64,000 nucleotides of DNA, from assembly GCA_035263105.1 (NCBI GenBank), contig DATFRO010000034.1, positions 1 to 64,000 of the forward strand. Direction: 5' to 3'. Positions 54,575-63,487 of the stretch are shown here, piece after piece (position 1 is the first letter of the stretch; each line of letters begins with the position of its first letter). Below the pieces are notes generated by a model. The model saw nothing but the letters and a program-made list of their open reading frames with translations. It had not been told where the DNA came from and did not search any database. A program made the position numbers and the translations under genes. This DNA comes from DATBVX01 sp035263105. Lineage in GTDB: Bacteria > Pseudomonadota > Gammaproteobacteria > Steroidobacterales > Steroidobacteraceae.

Positions 54575-54686
54575 GAGGCTCTACCGGGCAGGGACTTTCG
54601 AGGACGCCGTAAATACATCCCTGTAGGCTCCGTGAAAAACATCCCTGTTTTTCACGGCCTCGAAAATCCCTGCCCGATAGAGCCTC
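54575..54686. repeat. Long intergenic inverted repeat with inner hairpin
   Basis: Two 29-bp arms (54575-54603 and 54658-54686) are complementary at 27 of 29 positions. Between them a perfect 11-bp hairpin (54630-54640 with 54647-54657) is nested. The heptamer ATCCCTG occurs three times, near 54618, 54641 and 54666. It lies just after the GGDEF/EAL gene and contains no coding sequence. It looks like a REP-type or MITE-like intergenic element and may also act as a terminator. Confidence 0.8.
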
Positions 54687-54821
54687 CGCAAGAGGGGCGT
54701 ACGCGACAGCCATTGCCGCGTCCTCGAAAGGAGCAACCTGGTGGAGGCCTGCCCGTGCGATTCGAACGCGGCGGATGTGCAATACTGCGCGCGCCTTAGC
54801 CCATTGAGAGGGGAGGATGCG

Positions 54822-55406
54822 ATGAGTTTGGTTATTCTCGTGCTGATCGTGCTGCTGGTGTTGTTCCTGGTCGGGATCTACAACCGACTGGTGTCGGCGC
54901 GCAATGCGTACAAGAACGCGTTCGCGCAGATCGACGTGCAACTCACGCGCCGCTACGACCTGATTCCGAACCTGGTGGAGACGGCGAAGGGCTACATCAA
55001 GCACGAGCGCGAGACGCTCGAGGCGGTGATTCGCGCGCGCAACTCCGCGGTGAGTGGTTTGAAGGCGGCAGCCGCGAGTCCGGGCGATCCCGCAGCGCTC
55101 CAGCAGCTGGCCGGTGCGGAGAATTCGCTGAGCGGCGCGCTGGGACGGCTGTTCGCGGTGGCCGAGGCGTATCCGGACCTCAAGGCCAACCAGAACATGA
55201 TGCAGCTGTCCGAGGAACTCACTTCGACCGAGAACAAGGTCGCCTTCGCACGCCAAGCGTTCAACGACGCGGTCATGTCTTACAACACCACGCGTGAAGT
55301 GTTTCCCAACAACTTCGTGGCCGGGGCCTTCGGCTTCCAGCCCGCGCAGCTCCTCGAGATCGAAAGCCCGGAAAAGCGCGCGGTGCCCAAAGTCAGCTTC
55401 ACCTGA
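54822..55406 (+). CDS. lemA: LemA family protein
   Basis: A 194-residue LemA protein. It has one N-terminal membrane helix (2-24), then the family core YNRLVSARNAYKNAFAQIDV and LTRRYDLIPNLVETAKGY. LemA proteins are often encoded next to an M48 protease, as here, with 39 bases between the genes. Their molecular role is not firmly known. The ATG at 54822 has GGGAGG upstream. Confidence 0.95.
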   Translation: MSLVILVLIVLLVLFLVGIYNRLVSARNAYKNAFAQIDVQLTRRYDLIPNLVETAKGYIKHERETLEAVIRARNSAVSGLKAAAASPGDPAALQQLAGAENSLSGALGRLFAVAEAYPDLKANQNMMQLSEELTSTENKVAFARQAFNDAVMSYNTTREVFPNNFVAGAFGFQPAQLLEIESPEKRAVPKVSFT

Positions 55407-55445
55407 TCGCCACTCCCCACCAGGCCGCCCATCCGGGATGAACGG

Positions 55446-57371
55446 ATGAACTTCTACGCGCGCCAGGCCGATGCGCACCGCCAGACGCGCGTGCTCGTGG
55501 TGCTGTTCGTGCTCGCGCTGCTCGCGATCGTGGTCGCGGTCAACTTCGTCGTGTTGACCGCAGTCGCGGTGTCCGACACGGAAGCGCCGGGTCTGCCCGA
55601 CGCAGCCTGGATCGGCCACCGCCCCGGTACCGTCACGTTGACCTCGCTGATCGTGCTCGCCGTCGTCGGCCTGGCGAGCCTGTACAAGACCATGGTGCTG
55701 CGCGCGGGCGGAGGCGTGGTGGCGAAGTCCCTGGGGGGCGATCGCGTCGATCGCGGCAGTTCCGATCCGCTCCGGCGCCGCCTGCACAACGTCGTCGAGG
55801 AAATGGCGATTGCGTCGGGTGTGCCGATGCCCGAGGTGTACGTGCTCGAGCACGAGAGCGCCATCAATGCCTTCGCCGCCGGGCATTCGCCCTCGAACGC
55901 CGCGGTGGCGGTGACACGCGGCGCGCTGGAACGGCTCAACCGCTCGGAACTGCAAGGCGTCATCGCTCACGAATTCAGTCACATCTTGAATGGCGACATG
56001 CGCATCAGCCTGCGGCTGATGGGACTGCTGTTCGGGTTGCTCGTGATCGCGCTCATCGGCCGCACCGTGCTGCGCTTCAGCGGCCGCAGCTCCGGCAATC
56101 GCAAAGGAGGCATTGCGTTCATCGCGCTGGCGGCGCTCGCCGTGATGGTGCTCGGCTACATCGGCGTGTTCTTCGGCCGGCTCATCCAGGCCGCGGTGTC
56201 GCGCCGGCGCGAGGCGCTCGCGGACGCGTCCGCCGTGCAGTTCACGCGCGAGCCCGAGGGACTCAAGGGAGCGCTGGTCAAGATCGGTGGCTACGACATG
56301 GGATCGAAGCTGCAGAACGTCGGCGTCGACGAGGTCGCTCACATGCTGTTCGCCTCTGGGATGACACGCCTGTTCGCGACCCATCCGCCGCTCATCGAGC
56401 GCATCCGCGCGCTCGATCCCGCGTTCAAGGAATCGGAGTTCGCGAAGGTCGATTCCGGGCCGCAGCTCGAGACACCGGCGGGCGAGCAGCTGACCAGCGA
56501 ATCGCTCCCGTCGCTGGATGCCGATCTCGGCGCACTCACGAGCGGCATCGTGGCTGCACAACCGAAGACGATTGCGCGTCTGGTCGGCAACCCGGGCACG
56601 CCGCAGGTTCGTGTGGCGCAGGCGCTCAAGCAATCCCTGCCGGCCGAGTTGCTCACGAATCTCGAAGCGCCGGGTCGTGCGCTCGGCATGTTGCTGGCAC
56701 TGGTGCTCGACCCCAAGCCGGACGTGCGCGCGCGCCAGTTGGCAATCGTGAAGGAGCGGCTCGGCGAGCGCGCCCTCGGCTTGATCGAGCAGGCGCAGTC
56801 GGCCGCGGCGCAGCTGGAGCCCTTCCAGCGTTTGCCGATGCTGCAGAGCCTGTTCCCCAGCCTGCGACGCCTCACGCGCGAGTCGCGGCTGCGCATCGTC
56901 GAGGGTCTCGATCGCGTGATCCGCGTCGACGGGCGCATCGAGATCTTCGAGTATTCGCTCGGCACGCTCGCGCGCATCTACCTGCAGGACGAACTGCAGC
57001 CTGCGGTCAAGGCGAGCGCACTGAAGCTCGACCAGGTGGCGAACGAACTGCAGACGGTGTTTTCGACCCTGGCGCAGCACGGCACCAGCGATGAAACGCA
57101 GGCGCGGCGTGCCTACGAGATCGGCATGCATCACCTGCTGCCCGAAATCCGGCCACCGTATCAACCGGTTCCCGGCTGGGCGCCTGCGCTGGATCGAGCC
57201 TTGAAGTGTCTCGACCGACTCGCGCCGGCGGGCAAGGAGCAGGTGGTCGAAGCGCTGGTCAAGACCATCGCGCTCGATGAGCAACTCACGGTCGAGGAGT
57301 CGGAGCTGTTACGCGTGGTGTGCGCCTCCATCCACTGTCCGCTGCCGCCCCTGCTCAGCCTGCAGGCCTGA
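55446..57371 (+). CDS. M48 family membrane metalloprotease
   Basis: A 641-residue M48 protease. There are membrane segments at about 15-42, 59-79 and two near 190-255. The zinc motif HEFSH is at 175-179 in VIAHEFSHILNGDM. The C-terminal half (about 330-641) is a long helical extension not found in HtpX, which has about 290 residues. With LemA it forms a common pair thought to act in membrane protein quality control. The pairing is known; the substrate is not. Confidence 0.9.
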   Translation: MNFYARQADAHRQTRVLVVLFVLALLAIVVAVNFVVLTAVAVSDTEAPGLPDAAWIGHRPGTVTLTSLIVLAVVGLASLYKTMVLRAGGGVVAKSLGGDRVDRGSSDPLRRRLHNVVEEMAIASGVPMPEVYVLEHESAINAFAAGHSPSNAAVAVTRGALERLNRSELQGVIAHEFSHILNGDMRISLRLMGLLFGLLVIALIGRTVLRFSGRSSGNRKGGIAFIALAALAVMVLGYIGVFFGRLIQAAVSRRREALADASAVQFTREPEGLKGALVKIGGYDMGSKLQNVGVDEVAHMLFASGMTRLFATHPPLIERIRALDPAFKESEFAKVDSGPQLETPAGEQLTSESLPSLDADLGALTSGIVAAQPKTIARLVGNPGTPQVRVAQALKQSLPAELLTNLEAPGRALGMLLALVLDPKPDVRARQLAIVKERLGERALGLIEQAQSAAAQLEPFQRLPMLQSLFPSLRRLTRESRLRIVEGLDRVIRVDGRIEIFEYSLGTLARIYLQDELQPAVKASALKLDQVANELQTVFSTLAQHGTSDETQARRAYEIGMHHLLPEIRPPYQPVPGWAPALDRALKCLDRLAPAGKEQVVEALVKTIALDEQLTVEESELLRVVCASIHCPLPPLLSLQA

Positions 57372-57406
57372 GCGCGCGAGCCTGCGTTGTCGTCAGCGCG
57401 CCCCCG

Positions 57407-58420
57407 TCAGTCGGCGCGCCAGCGGAACAAGGCCGCGCCCAGGATCATGAACAGCACCCCGGTGATCGCCAGGTAGAGCAGCTGCGGCGCGATCTGCGCG
57501 AACCCGGCGCCGTCCAGCATGATGGCGCGCGCGGCATCGAGCATCTGCGTCAGCGGAAAGATCTTCGCCAGCCACTGCAGCCAGCTCGCCGAGCCCTCGA
57601 GCGAGAACCAGACGCCCGAGAGCAGCATCATCGGCCAGGTGATCATATTGAGCACGCCGCTCGCCAGCTCCTCGCTGCTGAAGCGCGCCGCGATGAAAAG
57701 CCCGATCGCGATGAGCGAGATGGCGCCGAGCAGTGCCACCAGGAACAGCAGCGCGGGACTCCCTTCCATGCGGAAGTGCAGCACCAGGCTCAGCGCCCAG
57801 AAGACGAACACCATCACGATCATGATCAGGATGAGACGAGACAACACCTGCGCCGAAATGAACTCGATGGCGCGCAGCGGCGTCGCGCGCAGCCGCTTGA
57901 GGAAGCCTGACTTGCGATAGCGCACCACCACCCAGCCGACGCCGAACAGGCAGCTGAACATCATGTTCATGCCGAGGATGCCGGGCAGCAGCCAATCGAC
58001 GTAGCGCACGGCCTGGCCGGACACGGTCTCGCGCTTGATGCCCGGGTCGGACTGCAGCAGCAGTTTCTCTACCACGTAGCCCTTGGGGGAGTCGGTGTTC
58101 ACCCAGTAGCGCGGCGTCGAGCGCAGATCGAGCAGCAGGTCGATCTGGTGGCGCGCCACCTTGTGAATCGCGTCGGCCTCGTCGGTCGGCGTGAAGAACT
58201 CGATGAAGCGCGTGGCGAGGAACGGATGCATCGAGGTCTCGATCGTGGTCCCGGTATGCAGCACGCCCACCTTGAACAGCGGCCGTTCCGGGCCGCCGAA
58301 GATCAGCGCCAGCGCCACCACCAGCCCGATCGGCACCAGGATGTTCCAGCCGAGCGTCGCGCGGTCGCGCAGGAATTCGATGTTGCGGGCGTGCCAGACC
58401 GCGAGCAGTCGGCGGATCAT
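57407..58420 (-). CDS. ABC-2 type permease
   Basis: A 337-residue permease with one N-terminal membrane helix, a periplasmic part of about 100 residues and five to six C-terminal helices including ISLIAIGLFIAARFSSEELA. It overlaps the ATPase gene stop by four bases and forms an exporter with it. The substrate is unknown. Confidence 0.88.
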   Translation of the reverse strand: MIRRLLAVWHARNIEFLRDRATLGWNILVPIGLVVALALIFGGPERPLFKVGVLHTGTTIETSMHPFLATRFIEFFTPTDEADAIHKVARHQIDLLLDLRSTPRYWVNTDSPKGYVVEKLLLQSDPGIKRETVSGQAVRYVDWLLPGILGMNMMFSCLFGVGWVVVRYRKSGFLKRLRATPLRAIEFISAQVLSRLILIMIVMVFVFWALSLVLHFRMEGSPALLFLVALLGAISLIAIGLFIAARFSSEELASGVLNMITWPMMLLSGVWFSLEGSASWLQWLAKIFPLTQMLDAARAIMLDGAGFAQIAPQLLYLAITGVLFMILGAALFRWRAD

Positions 58421-59301
58421 GCGCGTAATTCCTTTCCGGTCAGTTCCAGGAACAGGTCCTCGAGGTTGCGCGGCCGGATGCGCAGGCGCCTGAGCGAGAC
58501 CCCGGCGTCCATCAGGTATTTCAAGGTTGCATCGACGCTGGCGGTTGAAATCTCGATCTGCTCCTTGCCGTCGAGCAGGTGAAACGGAACCTTGCCCGGA
58601 TCGAGCGTGAAGTCCTCACGCGGCATTTCCAGGATCACATCCTCGAAGTGCTCCTGCAGCAGCTGCAGGGGCGAGCCCATCGCGATGATGCGGCCGTGGT
58701 CCATGATGGCGATCACATCGCAGAGGAAGTACGCCTCCTCCATGTAGTGCGTCGTCAGGATCACGGTCTTGTTGCTGGCCTTCACCGTGCGGACCAGGTC
58801 CCAGAAGTTGTGCCGTGCCTGGGGATCGAGCCCGGTGGTGGGCTCATCGAGGAACAGGATCTCCGGGTCGTTCACCAGCGCAATCGCGAGCAGGAGGCGC
58901 TGCAACTGGCCGCCTGACAGCTTGCGGTTGTCCCGGTGTTCGAGTTTCTCGAGCGCGCAGATGCGGATCACTTCATCGACCGTAAGGCCGCGCGGATACA
59001 GGTTGCGGAACAGCGTCAGGCACTCGCGCACGGTGAGGAATTCCTGCAACGCGGTTTTCTGGAACTGGATGCCGGCCTCGGCGCGAAAGCGCGCGCCGGC
59101 GGACTCGCCGCGATAGAACACCTCACCGCTCGTGGCCGGCAGGATCCCCTCGATCATTTCGACGGTGGTGGTTTTCCCCGCGCCGTTTGGGCCGAGCAGG
59201 CCGAAGCAGGTGCCGGCCTCGACCCCGAAGGAGACGCCGTCGACGGCGACGATCGCGCCGTAGTGCTTGACGAGATTGCGGGCTTCGAGGATGACGGGCA
59301 T
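58417..59301 (-). CDS. ABC exporter ATP-binding protein
   Basis: A 294-residue ABC-2 type ATPase with Walker A LLGPNGAGKTTTVEM, signature KLSGGQLQRLLLAI and Walker B ILFLDEPTTGLDP. The start is the ATG at 59301; the longer open frame reaches into the divergent spacer. It is the first gene of a two-gene export operon. Confidence 0.93.
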   Translation of the reverse strand: MPVILEARNLVKHYGAIVAVDGVSFGVEAGTCFGLLGPNGAGKTTTVEMIEGILPATSGEVFYRGESAGARFRAEAGIQFQKTALQEFLTVRECLTLFRNLYPRGLTVDEVIRICALEKLEHRDNRKLSGGQLQRLLLAIALVNDPEILFLDEPTTGLDPQARHNFWDLVRTVKASNKTVILTTHYMEEAYFLCDVIAIMDHGRIIAMGSPLQLLQEHFEDVILEMPREDFTLDPGKVPFHLLDGKEQIEISTASVDATLKYLMDAGVSLRRLRIRPRNLEDLFLELTGKELRA

Positions 59302-59414
59302 GAACGGTCCGAAGGCTGGCAGGGCGAGCGATGCTACCCGATCGACGCCGGAGCGGCGAGATCGACAGCCGCGGTTCGCTGGTATCATCTCGCGCAGCCA
59401 ACGACTGGACCGCA

Positions 59415-61445
59415 ATGGACGGCCGCTATCCGAACCTGCTCGCGCCGCTCGACCTGGGCTTCGTCACGCTGAGAAACCGCGTCCTCATGGGCTCGATGCA
59501 CACGGGCCTGGAGGATCGTGCGCGCGACTATCCGCGGCTCGCGTCCTACTTCGCGGAGCGCGCCCGCGGCCAGGTGGGGCTGATCGTGACCGGCGGCATT
59601 GCGCCGAACATCGTGGGGTGGGCCAAGCCATTCGCGGGCAAGCTCAGCTGGCGCAGCGAGATCCCACGTCATCGGCGCATCGCCGAGGCGGTGCACCGCG
59701 AAGGCGGTCACGTGTGCATGCAGATCCTGCACACCGGCCGCTACGCCTATCATCCGCTGGCCGTTGCGCCGTCCGCGATTCGCTCGCCGATCAGTCCTTT
59801 CAAGCCACGCGCGTTGTCTTCACGCGGCGTGGAGGGGCAGATTCGCGACTATGTTCGTTGCGCGGTGCTGGCGCGCGAGGCGGGCTACGACGGCGTCGAG
59901 ATCATGGGTTCCGAGGGCTATTTCATCAACCAGTTCCTGGTCGAGCGCTCCAATCGCCGCACCGACGAGTGGGGCGGGAGCGTCGAGAACCGCCGTCGGC
60001 TGGCGCTCGAGATCGTCGCGCGCACACGTGCCGCGGTGGGTCGCGATTTCATCCTGATCTTTCGCCTCTCGATGCTCGACCTGGTGGAGCAGGGCGGCTC
60101 GCTCGCCGAAGCGCTGAGCCTGGCGCGCGCCATCGAGCAGGCCGGCGCCACCATGATCAACACCGGCATCGGCTGGCACGAGGCGCGCATTCCGACGATT
60201 GCCACCATGGTGCCGCGCGCGGCGTTCGCCTGGGTGACGGAGAAACTCAAGCTCGAGATCGCAATCCCGGTGATCGCGACCAATCGCATCAACGATCCGG
60301 CGGTGGCGGAGGAAGTCCTCGCCGCCGGCCAGGCCGACATGGTCTCGATGGCGCGACCTTTTCTCGCCGACGCAGACTTCGTGCTCAAGGCGGCAACCGG
60401 GCGGGCGGACGAGATCAACACCTGCATCGGCTGCAACCAGGCCTGCCTCGATCACGTGTTCGTGAGCAAAGTGGCGAGTTGTCTCGTGAATCCTCGCGCC
60501 TGCCACGAGACCGAATTGCAGTACCTGCCGGTCGAGCGGAAGAAGCACATTGCAGTCGTGGGCGCCGGCCCGGCAGGTCTCGCGTGCGCCGTGGTCGCCG
60601 CCGAGCGCGGGCACGCCGTTACGCTGTTCGAAGGCGCAGCGGAGATCGGCGGACAGTTCAACCTGGCGAAGCGCATCCCCGGCAAGGAGGAATTCCACCA
60701 GACGCTGCGCTACTACGCACGCCGGCTGCAACTGCTCGGAGTCGAGTTGCGCCTCGGACGGCAGGTCGGCGCGAGCGATCTCATCGCCGGTCACTTCGAT
60801 GAGATCGTGCTGGCGACGGGCGTCGTGCCACGGATCCCGGGCATCACCGGCATCGACCACGCCAAGAGCGTTTCGTACGTCGACGTGATCCGTGGCCGTC
60901 GCGAAGTCGGCCGTTCGGTCGCCATCATCGGCGCCGGCGGGATCGGCTTCGACGTCGCCGAGTACCTGAGTCACTCGGGCGTCTCGCCCGGCACCGACAC
61001 GGTGCAGTTCCTGGCCGAGTGGGGCATCGATGCGACGCTCCAAGCACGCGGTGGGCTGCTGCCGGGTCATGGCCACGTTGCCCGGAGCCCGCGCGCGATC
61101 GTCATGTTGCAGCGGAAAGTGGGCAAGCCAGGCGAGACCCTCGGCAAGACGACGGGATGGATTCATCGCACGGCGCTGCGCCGGCGGGGTGTGCAGATGA
61201 TGGCGGGCGTCGCCTACGAACGCATCGATGATGCGGGCTTGCACGTACGCACGGACCAGGGACCGCAGACGTTGGCGGTCGATTCGGTCGTGATCTGCGC
61301 GGGGCAGGAGCCGCAGCGCGAATTGCAGCAGCCACTGATCCTGGCAGGCTTGCGACCACACCTGATCGGGGGCGCGGATGTCGCCGTCGAGCTCGACGCG
61401 AAGCGGGCCATCGACCAGGGAAGCCGCCTCGCCGCGCGCCTATGA
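59415..61445 (+). CDS. fadH: FadH-type NADH:flavin oxidoreductase / 2,4-dienoyl-CoA reductase
   Basis: A 676-residue Old-Yellow-Enzyme-type reductase fused to an NAD(P)-binding half, as in E. coli FadH (672 residues). The N-terminal TIM barrel has FMN-binding and NRRTDEWGGSVENRRR. The 4Fe-4S cysteines are C337, C340, C344 and C356, spaced as in FadH. The C-terminal half has VVGAGPAGLACAVVAAERG. It probably reduces 2,4-dienoyl-CoA in the breakdown of unsaturated fats, though related reductases act on other substrates. A TATCAT box at 59383 may be its -10. Confidence 0.87.
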   Translation: MDGRYPNLLAPLDLGFVTLRNRVLMGSMHTGLEDRARDYPRLASYFAERARGQVGLIVTGGIAPNIVGWAKPFAGKLSWRSEIPRHRRIAEAVHREGGHVCMQILHTGRYAYHPLAVAPSAIRSPISPFKPRALSSRGVEGQIRDYVRCAVLAREAGYDGVEIMGSEGYFINQFLVERSNRRTDEWGGSVENRRRLALEIVARTRAAVGRDFILIFRLSMLDLVEQGGSLAEALSLARAIEQAGATMINTGIGWHEARIPTIATMVPRAAFAWVTEKLKLEIAIPVIATNRINDPAVAEEVLAAGQADMVSMARPFLADADFVLKAATGRADEINTCIGCNQACLDHVFVSKVASCLVNPRACHETELQYLPVERKKHIAVVGAGPAGLACAVVAAERGHAVTLFEGAAEIGGQFNLAKRIPGKEEFHQTLRYYARRLQLLGVELRLGRQVGASDLIAGHFDEIVLATGVVPRIPGITGIDHAKSVSYVDVIRGRREVGRSVAIIGAGGIGFDVAEYLSHSGVSPGTDTVQFLAEWGIDATLQARGGLLPGHGHVARSPRAIVMLQRKVGKPGETLGKTTGWIHRTALRRRGVQMMAGVAYERIDDAGLHVRTDQGPQTLAVDSVVICAGQEPQRELQQPLILAGLRPHLIGGADVAVELDAKRAIDQGSRLAARL

Positions 61446-62203
61446 TCCGCTCGCGCGCAACGCTCGAAGCACAGCCGCAACTGTCCCTGTGGTCGGCCGA
61501 GGCGGACGCAAGCGCGTGGCAGGTCAGGGTGAGCGAACGCGCGCATCGCCTCTCGATTCGCGTGCACGCCGGCGGCAAGGTCGAGATCGTCGTGCCGCGC
61601 TGGGCGCGTGCGGGCGCCGTGGAGCGCTTCGTTCGGCGCCACCGTGGCTGGGTGGAGCGCAAGATCGCCGAGCTCAGCGCAGGCTCGCCGGCCTTGCGCG
61701 CTCCGCTCCCTCACAGCATCGCGTTCACCGCGACCGGCGAGAGCCTTGCCGTTGTCACCCGCCCGGCGGGTGGACATCCCGAGGTGAGCGAGCTCGCCCC
61801 GGGTCGGATCGAGATCAGTGGCGATCTCGCCCGGCTGACGGACGCACAGCGCGCCCTGCAGACCTGGCTGATCGGGCGCGCGCGGGCGACCCTGGTGCCG
61901 TGGCTCGAAGGGGTGGCGGGCGAGACCGGCCTTGCTTTCGAGCGGGCGCAGATCCGCCGGCAGCGTTCGCGCTGGGGCAGCTGTTCGCGCCGCGGCACGG
62001 TGAGCCTCAATTGCTGCCTGATGTTTCAACGGCGCGAAGTAGTGCGGTACCTTCTCGTCCATGAGCTCAGCCATACGCGTCACATGAATCATTCACGCCG
62101 CTTCTGGCAGCTGGTCGAGCGCTTCGAGCCGGCGCATCGCGCCCTCGATCGCGAACTGCTGCACGGCTGGCAAAACGTTCCCGCATGGGTGTTCGGCACA
62201 TGA
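61442..62203 (+). CDS. YgjP-like metallopeptidase domain protein (DUF45)
   Basis: A 253-residue protein of the YgjP/DUF45 group. The zinc motif HELSH at 207-211, followed by RHMNHSRRFW, is the hallmark, and RRQRSRWGSCS lies before it. Members resemble WLM/SprT-type proteases; the physiological substrate is unknown. It overlaps fadH by four bases and the next gene by four. Confidence 0.88.
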   Translation: MIRSRATLEAQPQLSLWSAEADASAWQVRVSERAHRLSIRVHAGGKVEIVVPRWARAGAVERFVRRHRGWVERKIAELSAGSPALRAPLPHSIAFTATGESLAVVTRPAGGHPEVSELAPGRIEISGDLARLTDAQRALQTWLIGRARATLVPWLEGVAGETGLAFERAQIRRQRSRWGSCSRRGTVSLNCCLMFQRREVVRYLLVHELSHTRHMNHSRRFWQLVERFEPAHRALDRELLHGWQNVPAWVFGT

Positions 62204-62547
62204 CACGTTTCCGCATCCCGATCGAAGAGGCCCGCAAGGCCATCCCGGGTCCGAATGGCGAGCGCTATGCGGTGCTCCTCGAGCGCGGGCAACTCGAAGT
62301 CGAGCTGTACCAGCCGCAGAACGTCGACCCGCAACAGCCACACCGCCGCGATGAGGTTTACATCGTGGTCGAGGGGTCGGGGACCTACGTGGTCGGCAAT
62401 GAACGGATGACCTTCGGCCCGGGCGACTTCCTGTTCGCTCCGGCCGGGAGCGTGCATCGCTTCGAATTTTTCTCGCAGGAGCTCACGCTGTGGGTGATCT
62501 TCTACGGGCCGGATGGCGGGGAGAACCCGGCCGAGCCCGCGGGCTGA
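62200..62547 (+). CDS. Cupin domain protein
   Basis: A 115-residue single-domain cupin. Motif 1 includes PHRRDEVYIVVEGSG, with the metal-binding His and Glu, and motif 2 includes FGPGDFLFAPAGSVHRFEF with the second His. A bound divalent metal is likely. The function is unknown; cupins range from isomerases to dioxygenases. The ATG at 62200 overlaps the upstream stop by four bases. Confidence 0.87.
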   Translation: MTRFRIPIEEARKAIPGPNGERYAVLLERGQLEVELYQPQNVDPQQPHRRDEVYIVVEGSGTYVVGNERMTFGPGDFLFAPAGSVHRFEFFSQELTLWVIFYGPDGGENPAEPAG

Positions 62548-62611
62548 GCACTCCAGCGCGCGAGGACGCCCATTCGCAGCCGCGCACAGTCGCGGCGCTA
62601 TACTCGCTTGC

Positions 62612-63487
62612 ATGACGAGCGCAACGGACAATGACGGCCCCGACAAGGTCGGCAAGGGCAGCGTCGATCTCAGCGACGAGCAGGTCCACTGGGACCTCGG
62701 GACTTCGCTGAGCTACGGCGAGTACCTGCGCCTCGACCTGCTGCTCAACGCGCAAAAGCCGCTCTCCCGGCATCACGACGAGATGCTGTTCATCATCATC
62801 CACCAGGCGAGCGAGCTGTGGATCAAGCTGTGCCTGCACGAGATCGGCGCCGCGGTCGAGTGCATCCGCCGCGACGACCTCGGTCAGTCCTTCAAGATGC
62901 TGGCACGCGTGTCGCGCATCCAGACGCAGCTCACGCAGAGCTGGGATGTGCTGTCGACGATGACGCCGTTCGACTACTCGAGCTTTCGCAACGAGCTCGG
63001 CCGCGCCTCCGGCTTCCAGTCCTTCCAGTACCGCATGCTGGAGTTCATGCTCGGCAACAAGAACGCCGACATGATCGAGGTGCACCGGCGAGATGCGCAG
63101 ACCTACGAAATGCTGCAGCGGGCGCTCGCGGCGCCCAGCCTCTACGACGAATCGCTGCGGCTCCTCAGCCGGCGCGGCTACGACATTCCGCGCGATCACA
63201 TCGATCGCGACTTCAGTCAGCCGTACCAGCCGCACAAGCAGGTCACGGCCGCCTGGCTCGGCGTGTATCACAACGTGCAATCGCACTGGGAACTGTACGA
63301 GCTGGCCGAGAAGCTGGTGGATCTCGACTACAAGTTCCAGCTCTGGCGCTTCAGCCACATGAAGACGGTCGAGCGCATCATCGGCTACAAGCGCGGCACG
63401 GGCGGAACCGGCGGCGTTTCCTACCTCGCCAAGGCGCTCGACCTGCGCTTGTTCCCGGAACTCTGGAACGTCAGGACCTCGATGTGA
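62612..63487 (+). CDS. kynA: Tryptophan 2,3-dioxygenase
   Basis: A 291-residue haem enzyme that opens the indole ring of tryptophan to N-formylkynurenine, the first step of the kynurenine route. Typical stretches are LSYGEYLRLDLLL, FIIIHQASELWIKLCLHEI and the C-terminal KRGTGGTGGVSYL. The start is the ATG at 62612. A TATACT box at 62599-62604 is only seven bases upstream and there is no ribosome-binding site, so the message may be leaderless. It overlaps the next gene by four bases. Confidence 0.95.
   Translation: MTSATDNDGPDKVGKGSVDLSDEQVHWDLGTSLSYGEYLRLDLLLNAQKPLSRHHDEMLFIIIHQASELWIKLCLHEIGAAVECIRRDDLGQSFKMLARVSRIQTQLTQSWDVLSTMTPFDYSSFRNELGRASGFQSFQYRMLEFMLGNKNADMIEVHRRDAQTYEMLQRALAAPSLYDESLRLLSRRGYDIPRDHIDRDFSQPYQPHKQVTAAWLGVYHNVQSHWELYELAEKLVDLDYKFQLWRFSHMKTVERIIGYKRGTGGTGGVSYLAKALDLRLFPELWNVRTSM

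Noticed and set aside
54531..57284. A 917-residue open frame antisense to lemA and the M48 protease gene
   Set aside because: It is a high-GC shadow: composition is Arg/His/Glu-rich with no domain, and both genes on the other strand are clear family members.
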